Shown here: positions 22,092 to 32,667 of the stretch, piece after piece | Layout: each line of letters opens with the position of its first letter | Position numbering within the stretch: position 1 is the first letter of the stretch | From: Salvator merianae | Lineage: Eukaryota; Chordata; Lepidosauria; Squamata; Teiidae | Direction of reading: 5' to 3' | DNA: 64,000 nt | Assembly (NCBI GenBank): GCA_003586115.2 | Contig: QVOM02000034.1 | Coordinates: 140,587,846-140,651,845, forward strand | The notes under the pieces: generated by a model | The model's input: only the letters and a program-made list of their open reading frames with translations | What the model was told of the DNA's origin: nothing | Database searches by the model: none | Program-made: the position numbers and the translations under genes

Positions 22092-22296
22092 ATTAATCAG
22101 CAGCGGCCCGTGCCTTTAAGGGCAGGTGTTCGCGCACGTGCCATGGTTGTTTGGAGGGCCTCTGGGCCTCCGTACAGACACAGCAGGTCGCCTAGTGACC
22201 TGCTGTGTCAGTACGGAGGCCCAGAGGCCCCGCAAACGACCATGGCACGCACGCGAACACCCGCCCTTAAAGGCACAGGCCGCAGCTGCCATTAAT
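22092..22296. mobile_element. GC-rich single-hairpin element, arms about 90 bp
   Basis: One long inverted repeat. Left arm GTGCCTTTAAGGGC ... GGTGTTCGCG ... CCTCTGGGCCTCCGTAC ... GACACAGCAGGTC; right arm is the reverse complement with few mismatches; the centre is GCCTAGT near 22192. ATTAAT stands at both borders (22092-22097, 22291-22296), either a target duplication or part of the terminal repeat, since it is its own reverse complement. No coding capacity. The sequence does not share the GCACTT ends of the other hairpin elements. Confidence 0.75.
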
Positions 22297-22299
22297 ACC

Positions 22300-22622
22300 C
22301 ATAGCCCAGGTACCCATCAATGCACACCTTCTTCAAGTTTTCATACAATCACACTCACATCTCCCCCAAATACAAACACATATCGGTATTCCCACACTCC
22401 TATCCCCAAAGAACACACTCACAAAAGTAGACACATCCATTCACCCATTCAACATGCTCCCAAACATGCTCATGTATCAACATCTATCCTCTAAGCACAA
22501 ATTCCATTCCTCCCATGCCCACAGTCATTTGCATCCCTAAGGCAACCATACACAAACGTTACCCATTTACTAAGCACTTAAGTATGAACACATCTGCATG
22601 GCACGCATACACACACACACAC
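22300..22622. repeat. C/A-rich low-complexity tract ending in (CA)n
   Basis: The plus strand is strongly enriched in A and C and poor in G, with repeated CACAC, ACACATCC and CATTC wording, and ends in a (CA) run at about 22606-22622. Similar composition recurs at 23120-23600 and 25260-25520. Confidence 0.6.
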
Positions 22623-22704
22623 AGAGGCCCTTTCTGCACTTGGCCTTATTGTGGATTATATCCCAGAATAGGGACCTGCTATGCACATGCTAGTGCAAAC
22701 TATG

Positions 22705-23025
22705 GCACTGATCTTTCAATAGGAGGATCAGAGTTCAAGGCCCCTGTCTGCCGTGTAGAGGGGATGAGCGCCCTCTACTGGCCTCTAGCTCCAGCCAACC
22801 TAGCTGTTCGAAAGCAAGTAATTGCAAGTAGATAAATAGGGAGCATCACATTGTGTGATGCGGAAGATAGACAGATGTAAGCTTCCGGCAAAAAAATAAC
22901 CTTGTAAGCCGCTTTGAGTCAGCTTCGGCCGAGAAAAGCGGGGTATAAAAACCAAATTCTTCTTCTTCTTCTTCTTCTTCTTCTTCTTCTTCTTCTTCTT
23001 CTTCTTCTTCTTCTTCTTCTTCTTC
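22705..23025 (+). mobile_element. tRNA-like SINE with (TTC)n tail
   Basis: The 5' part contains GTTCAAGGC (22733-22741), a full match to the Pol III B-box consensus GWTCRANNC. The 3' part AAGCCGCTTTGAGTC ... CGAGAAAAGCGGGGTATAAA resembles LINE-derived tails common in reptile SINEs. It ends in a (TTC) array of about 22 units. It sits inside a MITE. The family name is not certain. Confidence 0.6.
22957..23025 (+). repeat. (TTC)n microsatellite, about 22 units
   Basis: Nearly perfect TTC/GAA array at the tail of the SINE. On the minus strand it gives artefactual poly-Glu and poly-Arg open frames. Confidence 0.95.
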
Positions 23026-23119
23026 CCCAGGGTCTACCATAGTCTGCACTAGCATGCAGAAGGCAGGTCCCTATTCTGAGATATAATCTGGAATACGTCC
23101 AAGTGCAGAAAGGGCCACA

Positions 23120-23859
23120 GTTTCTCAAGCACTCAAGTGCAAGTACCAAATAATACAAGTACATATCATCCTTCAAATTTTCATTCTCCAGGTACTCATG
23201 CATATTTGTTCATGTACACTCACCTATGTTCATTCTCCAGTATATCTGGGTGTGTAGGCATTTTTGAAATGCCCAAATAAATCTTGCCTCCAAATGTCAA
23301 CGCAGACTGACACTATCCCAGCACTCTACATTCATAGTCAAGTATCCACCTCAAGCATAGTCACAACCACAATCACCATAGTCGTTTACTTGAAATGCCC
23401 ATATTTCAAACACATACAGAAAGGCAGGTTCCTGCCCAGACTCTTCCTAATGATCCATCTGTCCTAGCTGCTTTCGTGCACATTCAAACTGCCTACATTA
23501 TGTGCCTCCACAAAGCATCTACACAGACCATAAGTAGCTGCTCACTTACATGGAAGTACCCATATTCAGAAATCTTGCAGGCTTAACCACTACAGGTAAC
23601 AGATACTCTTTAATTCCTGCCAAAGATTCTTTTTGAAGTCTCCAAATCAAAAGGATAGATGACATGAGTGGCATTCTAAGGCCTTTATGCAAAGAATCAC
23701 ATTAGTTAAAAATGCAGCATTAACATACCCTTTTTTCCTTCTCTGCACAAGGAATTAAAGTTACATCAATCAGAATATTATCTGACTATTAACTCTAGAA
23801 AAAATCATTCAGAACACTGAACTATAGTGTATATTAAATCCAACATTTAATCCATTTTA
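23120..23859. other. C/A-rich tract and unique sequence downstream of MARCHF8
   Basis: The first 480 bases continue the C/A-rich composition. After that no repeat or gene is recognised. Confidence 0.4.
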
Positions 23860-24837
23860 TTATTTCAGTCTTTATTCTGTTACAAAAGTCACATGTGCAA
23901 TATTCCCAGAAAAAGATGCACTTGGAAAAATATAATGGGGAGAATTCAGTGTTAGGCTATGTTCAGACCATAAGTTATTGAATATGTATTTAACTGCACA
24001 AATTAGTACAATTTCCTCTGGTCTCAACACACCCCTAAGCTTAATAAGTTTTACGGACACTAAATACAAAGCATGTTCCCTTGTTTTAGGTTTTTGGGAG
24101 GTATATTTTAAGGCAAGTGGTTATGTTTCAGTTACAAATAGATCTTGAGTAATTCAAAAGAACATAGTATAGATTCTGTCAAATTTATTATAAAAATAAA
24201 ATCATTAAATGTTGCTCACTGAGAGGATGGCTAAGGATCCAAAGGACTTTTGGATGTTAGTCACTAGAAGTAAGCAATTCTTGCTAAGGGCATTTGGGAC
24301 AAGAAAATAATTTTTGGGAGCACCTGTCAAGACAACTTCTAGATGTGCCTCCTTGTACTCCAGCATATCTCCTACTAGGCTCTATCATTGTACCAGCACA
24401 GAAACAGCATTCATCATTTTGTTGCTTGGGGAGGAAGGCTAGATGGTCTACCCCAGGGTCTTGAAGGATTTCTTTATATTTCTGGCAAAGCAGTCACCTA
24501 TGCCCTTTAAGGATAATGATGAATGTTTTTGCTCCTAGAGATCTCCTTCCATTCTTTTGCTCCATAATATTATCATCAACTCTTCCATTAATCCAGATTA
24601 TACAAGAACAATTTATGAAAGGAAAAAGTAAGTTCCAAAACTGGAAATGCCCTCATGTGGATAGACAATGACATTCCACACATCTTAAAACTAATTTTGT
24701 TTGCCATATAATGTGAAATGTAACCTTAGTATTTTTAATAATTGCAAAAGAAAAAAAACCCCCTGAAGCTATGTCCTGACCAACTTGAAAATTTCTACAG
24801 TAAATAATGCTGGGGCAGATCTTAGCTGGAAAAAAAG
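23860..24837 (-). other. MARCHF8: Probable 3'UTR of MARCHF8
   Basis: About 1 kb of AT-rich sequence following the stop codon contains no recognisable transposon, in contrast to its surroundings. Minus-strand AATAAA hexamers occur at 24189-24184, 23876-23871 and 23861-23856, any of which could be the polyadenylation signal. The true end needs transcript data. Confidence 0.5.
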
Positions 24838-25109
24838 TCAGATATGAAGTATGCTTGCCCTAGAATCTTCAAGCTCTGTATTATATGAGTCTGAATTTTC
24901 AATATTTGACTCAATTAACACTGTTTTTTTAAATGTGTTCCTTTTGCTTGTTTCAGGACAGTTCTGTACATATATTACACGGTTATAAGCCTTAAGTCTT
25001 TTCCACAGCTGTACGTAGACTTTGCACTGAACATACATGAAAAGAATTCCTCCAGTGAAGCCAATAGCCACCACTACTAGTTTAGTCCAAAATGGCCATT
25101 CTAGGATAC
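24838..25109 (-). CDS. MARCHF8: MARCHF8 terminal coding exon
   Basis: The acceptor ...CTTTTTACAG lies at 25119-25110, and the exon opens with GT completing a Gly codon (phase 1). Then come [55 protein letters not shown] and a 30-residue acidic/polar tail ending in ILHI before TGA (24840-24838). MARCHF1/8 are RING-CH E3 ligases of endosome and plasma membrane that ubiquitinate immune and transferrin receptors. This exon holds the second membrane helix and cytosolic tail. The tail wording and [11 protein letters not shown] favour MARCHF8 over MARCHF1. Frame and phase join exactly to the exon at 61602-61749. Confidence 0.88.
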
Positions 25110-25855
25110 CTGTAAAAAGTTTTTTTTTAAAGAAAAAAGTTTAAAGAGTTAGCATAGAGTGCATTGTTATACAAAGAATTAATCCACTAAAATCTTCAGA
25201 GTCAAGGTAAATTATCAAACTTCATAACTCATGAGCACCACTTATAGGACACTGAGGAACTATTGCAGTCACCACCCATGAGGGACAATAACCTCCCACT
25301 TCCTCAGCTATCCTCACAGAATAATGCAATTCCCAAACACAGACTCTCTCCTGCAAACATGTCCAGACACAAACATGTATGTACACAGACTGCAGTCACA
25401 CACATCCCATACCCACACAAACATCGCATTCCCCTTAATATACACATAGCTCACAAGGTACCCTCTGTAATCCCACCGAAAACAATGCAACTATATTCAT
25501 GCACATGCTTATGCATCCTTACTGATGTTTTTTTCTAGCAATCAACCTTGAGATAAAGCAGTTTGTGTATGTGAATAATCCTTCTGGGCAATGCAGCTGG
25601 GGCACAGAAGGATTCACTATCCTATTTGTAGCTGAAATCTCAATGAAAATAACTTCAGCTCTAAACTGTGTTAAGAAAGTCATCTTAAGATATATACATA
25701 AGCATTGGTCAAGAACACACTATAATGAAGGATACATATAAATAAATTGTATACATTAAAAAGTATATATATAATTAAACCTGCATATTTTGCGTAAATC
25801 CATTTTCCTTGTTATTTGTAGAATAGCAAAGTCACCTATGCATCTTCTATCCTCT
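25110..25855. other. MARCHF8 intron, acceptor-proximal part
   Basis: Includes a C/A-rich tract at 25260-25520 resembling 22300-22620, and AT-rich sequence around 25690-25800. No gene or element is recognised. Confidence 0.4.
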
Positions 25856-26509
25856 GGGCCTTTCTCCACTTACCATGCAAAGATCCAGAAACAATGGAAC
25901 AATGCCATCTGCATGGTGACAGCCATTCCTGCCTAGCCTCTGTGCCGGCCCCCCAGCTCACACAATTTTCACAGCCAGCCTCTGTAAGCTCCGGCCTCAA
26001 AGTCTCTAGGGGACCCATACTGGTGCTGTGCCTTGTTGTGGCACTGAAGTGGGTCCCCAGTAAACTGGAACATGGAGGGATGTGCCTTCTGCACACCTTT
26101 GTGATCTGGATTAACTACTGCAAGGACGCTGGTAGATCTCGATATTGAAGTCTACCAGCAATCCAGATCTCAGACCTCCCGATTTGGATTACGATGAGTC
26201 TGGTGCAGATGGAGCACATTAGCTGTGGGCTGGGCCTCTCTAGTTTGTACCAACATGAGGACAAAAGGGCCTTTTCTGCACTTGGACTTATTCCAGATTA
26301 CATCTCAGAATAGGGACCTGCCATCTGCATGCTAGTGCAGACTATGGTAGACCTTGGCAAGACCTTTCATAGTTTGCACTAGTATGTGGATAGCAGGTCC
26401 CTACTCTGGGATATAATCCACAATAAGGCCAAGCGTAGAAAGGGCCAAGAAGTCCTGGAGTTGACTATTGCTGCTGTCTGATCTGAAATTGAAATAAGTG
26501 CAGAAAGGC
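25856..26509. mobile_element. Foldback DNA element of the 62031 type, with nested MITE
   Basis: The left end GGGCCTTTCTCCACTTACC and right end AATAAGTGCAGAAAGGC are inverted repeats. Interior landmarks shared with 62031-62534 are GGCCTCAAAGTCTCTAGGGG, AACATGGAGGGATGTGCC, GTCTACCAGCAATCCAGAT and GATTTGGATTACGATG. The 180-bp MITE at 26267-26446 has inserted near its right side. No exact target duplication. Confidence 0.7.
26267..26446. mobile_element. 180-bp palindromic MITE, nested
   Basis: Ends GGGCCTTTTCTGCACTTGG and AAGCGTAGAAAGGGCC. The inner blocks GGGACCTGCCATCTGCATGC and GTGCAGACTATGGTAGACC match 12020-12199 in opposite orientation. Same length (180 bp). Flanks are AAA / AAG. Confidence 0.8.
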
Positions 26510-27000
26510 TATCCGTCTCTTATTAGTACTAGCCTTATGTAATTCCATCTACCCAATTTTGGATGAGCAAAGTGGGCATACTAATTTAACTTGCGCAAAG
26601 TTAGATGCAGTGAAAGGCATACTTTGTTTTGTTTAAATGTGGTTATTACATCTACCCTGGCCAACTAATCACTTGTGGCTATCCTGGTTTCCACAATTAA
26701 AGAATAAAAAAAGACACATAAATTGTCTTATCAATCTTGACTTTCATTGGCTATAATCCTCTATTATGTATGAATCTTGATATCTTGTTTATGTCAGCAC
26801 TCCATCTCAGACATTAATCCAGCTACAGAGACCTAAAAGAAGAGCAGTTAGAACTACTACTAATACCACTGTTAGATAATTGGATGTTCTGAGCAGGTTA
26901 CTTTTAGCTGATACAAATTCCAAAATAGATTTCTAGATTATGCTCAGTAATTTGTAAGAATAGATGGCAAATTTAGGATTTTTCCAAAATGTAAAAGTGC
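26510..27000. other. Intronic sequence, nothing recognised
   Basis: AT-rich sequence without recognisable repeats or coding potential. Confidence 0.4.
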
Positions 27001-27134
27001 ACATATGGGGGCTGGGCTGAAACATGCCATCACCATGCAGATAGTATTGTTCCAGCCCAGAGCAATCTGTCCCAGCTTATTACAGATCTACTGGAATGGA
27101 ACTTCACCAGGTAAGAGCAGAAAGGTCCTATGTT
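27001..27134. mobile_element. Right-end fragment of a 62031-type foldback element
   Basis: Ends in AGGTAAGAGCAGAAAGGTCC, the characteristic terminal repeat. Only about 130 bp are recognisable and the left terminus is missing. Confidence 0.5.
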
Positions 27135-27334
27135 TCTTAAGATAAGTTTCTGGGACTCATCTCAACTTCTAGATGGATGCTGTGAGAACAACCTGCTGGA
27201 CTAGCTGAAACAAGAGTTCCAATCTATTAGGGGGAAACTGGAGGCAGAGGGAAGGCAAGATCAGGAGAAAGAGACTATGGGCATTTTAATTAGAGAGAGA
27301 AATAAAATTTATAACACTCTGAGACTAATGAGAA

Positions 27335-27635
27335 CTAGCAAGCTTTGGAGCTGGCCTGCATGAGCTCCGATAGCCAGGAATGAAACTGCTGAAATGGGTC
27401 CCTGTAAGTGGAAAACAGAGATGTGCTCTTTCTGCATGCCTCTGTGTTTTGGCTCAGGCCCACTAGTATGGCAGTAGACCTTAATATTGAGGATCTCTTG
27501 ATCTGGATCATACTCCGCCCTGTGCAGATGGAGCATATCAGTGGTGGGTGGGCCTCCCTGTATTCTGCACTAATGTGCAGAAGGGAGGCTCTTAGTGACT
27601 TGATCATGAGGAACACCAGCAAGTGCAGAAAGGCC
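27335..27635. mobile_element. 62031-type foldback element fragment
   Basis: Contains TGCTGAAATGGGTCCCTGTA, TATTGAGGATCTCTTGATCT and GTGCAGATGGAGCAT, and ends CCAGCAAGTGCAGAAAGGCCC, all shared with 25856-26509 and 37165-37493. The left terminus is not found. Confidence 0.65.
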
Positions 27636-28439
27636 CATATTGTCAAGATGGCCTTGGGTCTGTATTGTCTTTCATCTTGCAGCCTTTCTCCATGAAGGAT
27701 CTGGAATGGGGTTGGCAGCTTTCAAGGGTGAGTGCCTAACCTTACTTAACCCTTCCAGGGATGCAATATGAAATATATAGTAGCAATAATTTTACTTCAG
27801 ACAATCAGAATTGTTTTTAAGAAGGTCTCTGTCTATAATTGGCCTAAATTGCCAAATCTTAACTCCCCAGTGGTTTGCTGCTCTGCAGACCAATCAAATT
27901 TTTGACGGTAGTATATGTGAGCTCTTAACACCTTCCTTACTCCAAACAAAACAAACCTGAGAGACAACCATTTTCTTTCTTGACAGTTCATCTCAGGCAC
28001 ATAAATGATGTTTTTTTGACTCTCTGCTCTTGCTCTTGCTGGGTAAGTGAAAACTCAATGAGTGAGTGTGGCGCGGTGTGGCATGGCATGAAAGAAAAAG
28101 GTAATATTTGGCTTCTGCTTGGGAATGAACAGAGACAAAGTGATCATTCCACATGTTGCCTGAGGCCCACATAGTGGTGATCCACATGGGACTTCAGTTT
28201 ATTTTTTGGTCCTGCTAGGTCCTCTCTCTGGGTCAGGTGTCAGGACTTTGCTTGCTGTGAACTTGGCAGCAACATTGGCAGGGCCAACTGGCCAAGAAAT
28301 CTCACACTGCTTCCCTCGTTTAGGAGAACAGTGGGAAAGGCAGTGTGCTTTCCATGCTGCTCCAAGGCATATAGAGAGGCCAATTGGAAAACATTGTGTG
28401 TTTGCCTCATATGCAAGTCCAGGTGCCTTGCTCCATTCA
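27636..28439. other. Intronic sequence, nothing recognised
   Basis: Short open frames on both strands near 27980-28490 show no domain. The last part is similar in wording to the minisatellite that follows and may be its diverged edge. Confidence 0.4.
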
Positions 28440-28920
28440 TAGTGGGTGCCTGCTGGGAAACAGGAGATAGCAGAGAGATGAAAAACAAGCCTCTTTCACT
28501 AGCCCTATCTTTCCCAAGCGAGGGGTTGTGGCTTGGTTGGGGCCGTTTGTGGCAGGTGCCTCCTGGCCACTTTGCCAGGGAACATGTCAGGTGCTAGCGA
28601 GGAGAGGTGAAAAACAACTCTCTCTCTCTTGTCTCGTCTTCCCCAAGCAAGAGACTGCTGCTTGGTTGGGGCTGTTTGCGACGGGCGCCTCCTGGCCACT
28701 TTGCTCAGGGAATATAGTGGGTGCTGAGGAGGAGAGGTGGAAAGCAAGCCTTTCTCTCTAGCCCTGTCTTCCCCACGAAAAGAGCTGCTGTTTAGTTGGG
28801 GCCAATCATGGTGGTGCCTCCTGGTCACTTTGCCTGGGAAATAGGATTTAGCAGAAAGGTGAAAAACAAGCCTCTCTCACTAGCTCCATCTTTCCCAACC
28901 AAGGTGTTGCTGCTTGGCTA
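28440..28920. repeat. Minisatellite, about four units of 121-130 bp
   Basis: The block CTTTCCCAAGC / CTTCCCCAAGC / CTTCCCCACG / CTTTCCCAACC recurs at 28508, 28638, 28767 and 28888. Each is followed by GCTTGGTTGGGGC-type and GCCTCCTGGCCACTTTGC-type wording and preceded by GAAAAACAAGCCTCTCTC-type wording. Units are about 75-85% alike by eye. Overlapping open frames in this stretch come from the repetition. Confidence 0.85.
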
Positions 28921-29280
28921 GCGGTGGATTTTATAGTACACTGATTTTACTGCATGTGGGGCATTTGTTTAAAGAGTTGCTGACTGCAACAATATATCTC
29001 TGTAAGTAAGGCTGTGCCTTTGTTCATGCTCTGTATTTCTTAAGGGTCTGAAGCTGAATACCTTATGGTATGACTGATTTGCACATCTTAGCTTAGCAAA
29101 CAAGGCTCTAGAGTCTAAATTTGGCAAGGTAAAACAAATACAGTTGTCTTTTGGATAGAGAGCAAAATTGGAAGGAAAGGGGTTGAGTTCCTTCTGTTTT
29201 GTTTGCTACCTACTGAAATAAAATTGGTTTAGAATTCAGTTTCTTAGCTTTGCTCTACAGCTCTACAGCCACTGACACAT
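28921..29280. other. Intronic sequence, nothing recognised
   Basis: No repeat or coding signature is seen. Confidence 0.4.
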
Positions 29281-29385
29281 AAGGCCTTTTTGCAAGCCAT
29301 TCGCAATCCAAGACCTTGGAACATACTAACAGCAAGCTGCCAGCATTCGCAGTGTGAATGCCAGCAACCTGTGTTGGCTGGTGAG
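29281..29385. mobile_element. Left-end fragment of a hairpin-type element
   Basis: GGCCTTTTTGCAAGCC, then GCAAGCTGCCAGCATTCGC AGTG and a short foldback CAGCATTCGCAGTGTGAATG, as in the elements at 8142 and 13141-13190. The right end is missing and a gypsy fragment follows. Confidence 0.5.
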
Positions 29386-29434
29386 AGCTATTTCCCCCAG
29401 TAAAACCTGTATTCCCAGTTTACTGCTCTTCATA

Positions 29435-30250
29435 AAGCAATTGAACTTTGGCCAATTCCTACAACCAAAAATAACTTGAGAGTATTACTTGGTGGGGTTC
29501 ATCCCAAATTTTAGTATGATTGCAGCACCATCGTCAGAATTAATCAGGAAAAGCTTTCCTGATAAAGTAAATTGGACATCTAAATATCAGGAAGCTTTCC
29601 AAACCCTGAAGGGAATGATTACATCAACACCCATTCTAGCAGCACCAGATTTTAACAAGCAATTTGTAGTCACCATGGATGCCTCCAATGTGGGACTTGG
29701 TGCTGTTTTGAGTCAAAAGGGGGAGGATGGTGAGCTTCAACCTGTTATGTTCCTGAGCAAAACATTGTTACCATGAGAAAAGCATTTAGCTACAGTTGAA
29801 AAGGAATGTTCAGCTATGGTATGGACCTTAGGAAAATTGAAACCTTACTTTTGGGGAAGTAGGTTTGTATTAAGATTTGCCCTTTTATTAGTTACATCAT
29901 ATCAAGGGAAATAATAGCAAATTGTTATGATGGAATCTTTTATTCTGAGACTTTGATTTTAATATTGTACATATTAAAAGTCAGGAGAATGCTTTGGCTT
30001 ATGCATTGTCCAGACAACCAGAAAACTGAAATGCATTCAGGTATTAATGTATATAAAGTACAGTTGTTGCTATTTGTAAAGATGAATGATATGAAGACTG
30101 TATGGTCAACAAAGAGTCCAAAAATAAGAATACCAAGTAAACTATAATAAACATAAGAATATGTTTAAAGTGTAATAATGACACATCTCATTGCTCTACA
30201 CTGAGACCTGCGTAGCCCTCAATGGAGCAATTACTTCAAAAGGAGAGAGG
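29435..30250 (+). mobile_element. Ty3/gypsy pol relic (RT end and RNase H) leading into an LTR
   Basis: Frames read P-I-P-T-T-K-N-N-L-R near 29450, then 29489-29776 gives GFIPNFSMIAAPSSELI, WTSKYQEAFQTLKGMI, PDFNKQFVVTMDASNVGLGA and VLSQKG, the RT thumb and RNase H start (D of T-M-D-A-S present). After a stop (29776) the frame continues EKHLATVEKECSAMVWTL. The remaining pol is missing or unrecognisable. AGGAGAGAGG at 30241-30250 is a plausible polypurine tract directly before TGTGATGAGG. 5'-truncated; internally deleted (no integrase). Confidence 0.8.
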
Positions 30251-31197
30251 TGTGATGAGGACACTTTAAGTAGCTGGCTACCTGGCCAGTTGCCAAGCAA
30301 CCGTATGGAATGCTGAGCAACCAATCCCAGCAAATGGAAATGATGGGAAGAACCTATCTAGAAGTTGATACTTTTAAAAATATTTGTTTTCATAGGTGGG
30401 TTTTGGCAGTTGTGGTGGAAGTATGTTAAAAGTGTGGAATTGGAGTCAACAGTGTGCTTAAAAGAGATAGAAACATTAGTGTCTGGTAGAGGGAGTGAAA
30501 TTTATGTATAGAGAAAGCCTGTCACATTACTGTTAGGAATGGAACCAGCAAAGATTCAGACTGAAATCTGGGGAAAAGACACAACGTTTAAAAAGGTATA
30601 AACAAAGAAAGGACTGGAGGACGAAGAAAAAACAAAACAAAACAAAAAACCTGAAGGAGTCAGAAGGGGGAACTTAAGAAGTGGCTGAGTAGAATAATGG
30701 GCAGAAGCCAAATTATTGAAAGACCGATATGAGAAGAAGTTTCTGAGAGCTTGTGGAGATTGGATAAATATAATAATCTACAGAAAAATAAGGCAGTGGA
30801 TAGATTTTTGTGAAAACTGGAAACACTCTATTGAACTTTTGCAAGATCTGGAAAGCGGACCTGGAAAATGGATTGGTGTTTGCTGGAGGGAGAGAATGAA
30901 GAGAAAAGAAGACTATTGGTAGAAGATAAGAACTGTGTGGTTGGGGGGTATGAAATATAGAAGAAATCTGGGAAGAAGGAAGTCAGTAGTTTAAAATGTT
31001 AATTGTTGAATCATGAGTTATCAAGTGTAATTTTATATATCCATAAAAATATTTTTTTTTTTAAAAAAAGAATGAAATGAAACCTACTGACTTTAGAGTG
31101 AACTAAGAAAAGTTACATTCTTATTGTTGAACTTTTAAATAAAGAATTCTTACTTTGTTACTGCTGACTCTTGCTGAGATTATTTTAGTATTCCACA
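30251..31197 (+). mobile_element. Gypsy LTR, interrupted by an L1 fragment
   Basis: Starts TGTGATGAGGACAC right after the polypurine tract and ends ...TTTAGTATTCCACA (TG...CA). An AATAAA signal is at 31138-31143, 54 bp before the end. The stretch 30500-31070 is L1-derived and was inserted later. The LTR ends in TTCCACA like the chromovirus LTR at 48759-49154. No partner LTR remains upstream. Confidence 0.55.
30500..31070 (+). mobile_element. L1 3' end fragment
   Basis: Aligns by eye along its whole length with 58930-59420: CAAAGATTCAGACTGAA, GAAGTGGCTGAGTAGAATAA, ATTATTGAAAGACCGATATG, GTGAAAACTGGAAACAC and ATCAAGTGTAATTTTATATA. It ends in a T/A-rich tail. The 3' part encodes a diverged L1 ORF2 C-terminus (F-x-E-N-W-K-x-x-I-E-L-L-Q). 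Stops abound. Confidence 0.65.
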
Positions 31198-31681
31198 AGA
31201 AGTGAAACATGCTACCAAAGATATAATATTTGGCTTTGATGAAACTCTGGTGCCCAAACCCTTAAGAACATAGGAATTTTTACCAGGGTTAATAAAGGTC
31301 AAAAGTTAATTATTGGCTTACTTCCGACGGTTGAAACTGTGGGACCATACTGTACTCACTTTCTCCATGTTTGTCCTATTCCCCTGAGATTAATAGCCAG
31401 GTTTTCTTTCAGTATTTAAAGCACACAGAAGTCAGATTCTGTGCCACAACTACAAAAACAGATGCTCGGGCTTCCTGCTCCAGGGCTAATTTGCATATTC
31501 CCAGTGCATTCTGGGAGGAGGTGAGGAGTCACTGCGAGTGAAGAGATCGCCGGGAGGAAGGTAGCTGGGAGGAAACCAGTGATTTTTTTTAATTTTTTTA
31601 TTAAAGTTTAGTTAAAGAACATTGGAAGTACTCCGCACTATTTAATATCTCACAAGAGGACTCCAACCAACTGTAGATAAC

Positions 31682-32620
31682 ATGGAGAAAGAGAGAAGCT
31701 TTGTAGTTAGCTGCAAGAAGTGTAATATGATGATACTTCTACCAGAGGGGGACCCTAATTACACCTGCTGCAAATGCAAGCGTGTGTCTTTGCTGGAAGA
31801 GAAAGTGCAAGAACTTGAGGAGAGAGTCGCTACTTTGAAACTGTTTAGGGAGGAGAGCTTCCTGGATAGAACGGAAGAAGTACTTCAAAATGATCACAGA
31901 GAAGACAACATCAGAGAACCTGTGGAAGCTGAGGAATGGAAGCATGTGACCAAAAGACACAGGAGGATAAGGAGAGAGTCAGCAACTGTACAGCTTGACA
32001 ACCGGTACCAGGCTCTCATGGGGGAGAATAATCAGGAAGTTCAGAAAGATTTGGTGTGCAATACAAAACCTCTTGAACTGAAAAAAAGAAGAGATGCTGT
32101 GAAGACGAATAGGAGAGTGGTGGTTGTGGGGGATTCCTTATTGAGGGGAACAGAGGCAGCTGTGTGCAGACCTGATATGACCTCAAGAGAAGTGTGTTGC
32201 CTTCCCGGTGCACGAATCAAAAATGTAACAGAGAATCTCCCAAGACTCTTCAGTCCTACAGACTATTACCCGTTCCTACTAATACATGTAGGAACAAATG
32301 ACACTGCAGGAAGGAACTTCGAAGCTATCTGCAGAGACTTTGAAGACCTGGGCAGGAAAGTGAAGGAACTGGGAGCGCAAGTTGTCTTCTCTTCTATCCT
32401 CCCAGTGAATGGCCGTGGAACAAGAAGATGGAGCAAGATTCTACAGGTAAACAACTGGCTACGTCAATGGTGCTGCCAGCAAGGATTTGGATTTCTAGAC
32501 CACAGACTAAACTACTTATATGATGGACTCCTTGCAAGAGACAGGCTCCATCTTACAAAGACAGGAAAGCACATATTTGGCAGGAGACTGGCTGCGCTCA
32601 TCAGGAGAGCTTTAAACTAG
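31682..32620 (+). CDS. CR1 ORF1 protein: zinc-binding N-terminus, coiled coil, SGNH esterase
   Basis: Uninterrupted 312-codon frame starting at the first ATG after the 5'UTR and ending in TAG 50 bp before ORF2. Residues 11-32 hold a Cys-rich motif (C11, C14, C29/30, C32). Residues 38-55 form a short Leu/Glu coiled coil. Residues 145-310 form an SGNH/GDSL hydrolase fold: nucleophile block VVVGDSLLRG (S152), HVGTND (202-207) and C-terminal DRLH with D287/H290. This esterase is a known feature of CR1 ORF1, which acts as an RNA-associated protein in the retrotransposition particle. The frame has stayed open although ORF2 is destroyed, which suggests a fairly recent insertion. Confidence 0.88.
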   Translation: MEKERSFVVSCKKCNMMILLPEGDPNYTCCKCKRVSLLEEKVQELEERVATLKLFREESFLDRTEEVLQNDHREDNIREPVEAEEWKHVTKRHRRIRRESATVQLDNRYQALMGENNQEVQKDLVCNTKPLELKKRRDAVKTNRRVVVVGDSLLRGTEAAVCRPDMTSREVCCLPGARIKNVTENLPRLFSPTDYYPFLLIHVGTNDTAGRNFEAICRDFEDLGRKVKELGAQVVFSSILPVNGRGTRRWSKILQVNNWLRQWCCQQGFGFLDHRLNYLYDGLLARDRLHLTKTGKHIFGRRLAALIRRALN

Positions 32621-32667
32621 GGCGAAAGGGGAAGGGAAGTAAAAGTCCAGAGAAAGATAAGCAGCAA

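Larger units (their letters stand above)
22626..23116. mobile_element. 180-bp palindromic MITE split by a SINE-like insertion
   Basis: The left half 22626-22704 (GGCCCTTTCTGCACTTGG to GTGCAAACTATG) and right half 23026-23116 (CAGGGTCTACCATAGTCTGC to AAGTGCAGAAAGGGCC) together match the MITE at 12020-12199. The intervening 320 bp are the SINE-like unit plus a (TTC) array, so the SINE arrived after the MITE. Confidence 0.85.

Noticed and set aside
22846..23203. Glu-rich and Arg-rich proteins on the minus strand
   Set aside because: Produced by the (TTC) microsatellite tail of the SINE.
24838..25109. MARCHF1 in place of MARCHF8
   Set aside because: The membrane exons are nearly the same in both, but the C-terminal tail wording and its acidic ending fit MARCHF8 better; not fully excluded.
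28206..28828. Overlapping 78-107-codon frames
   Set aside because: They result from the minisatellite and its diverged flank, open on both strands through repetition.
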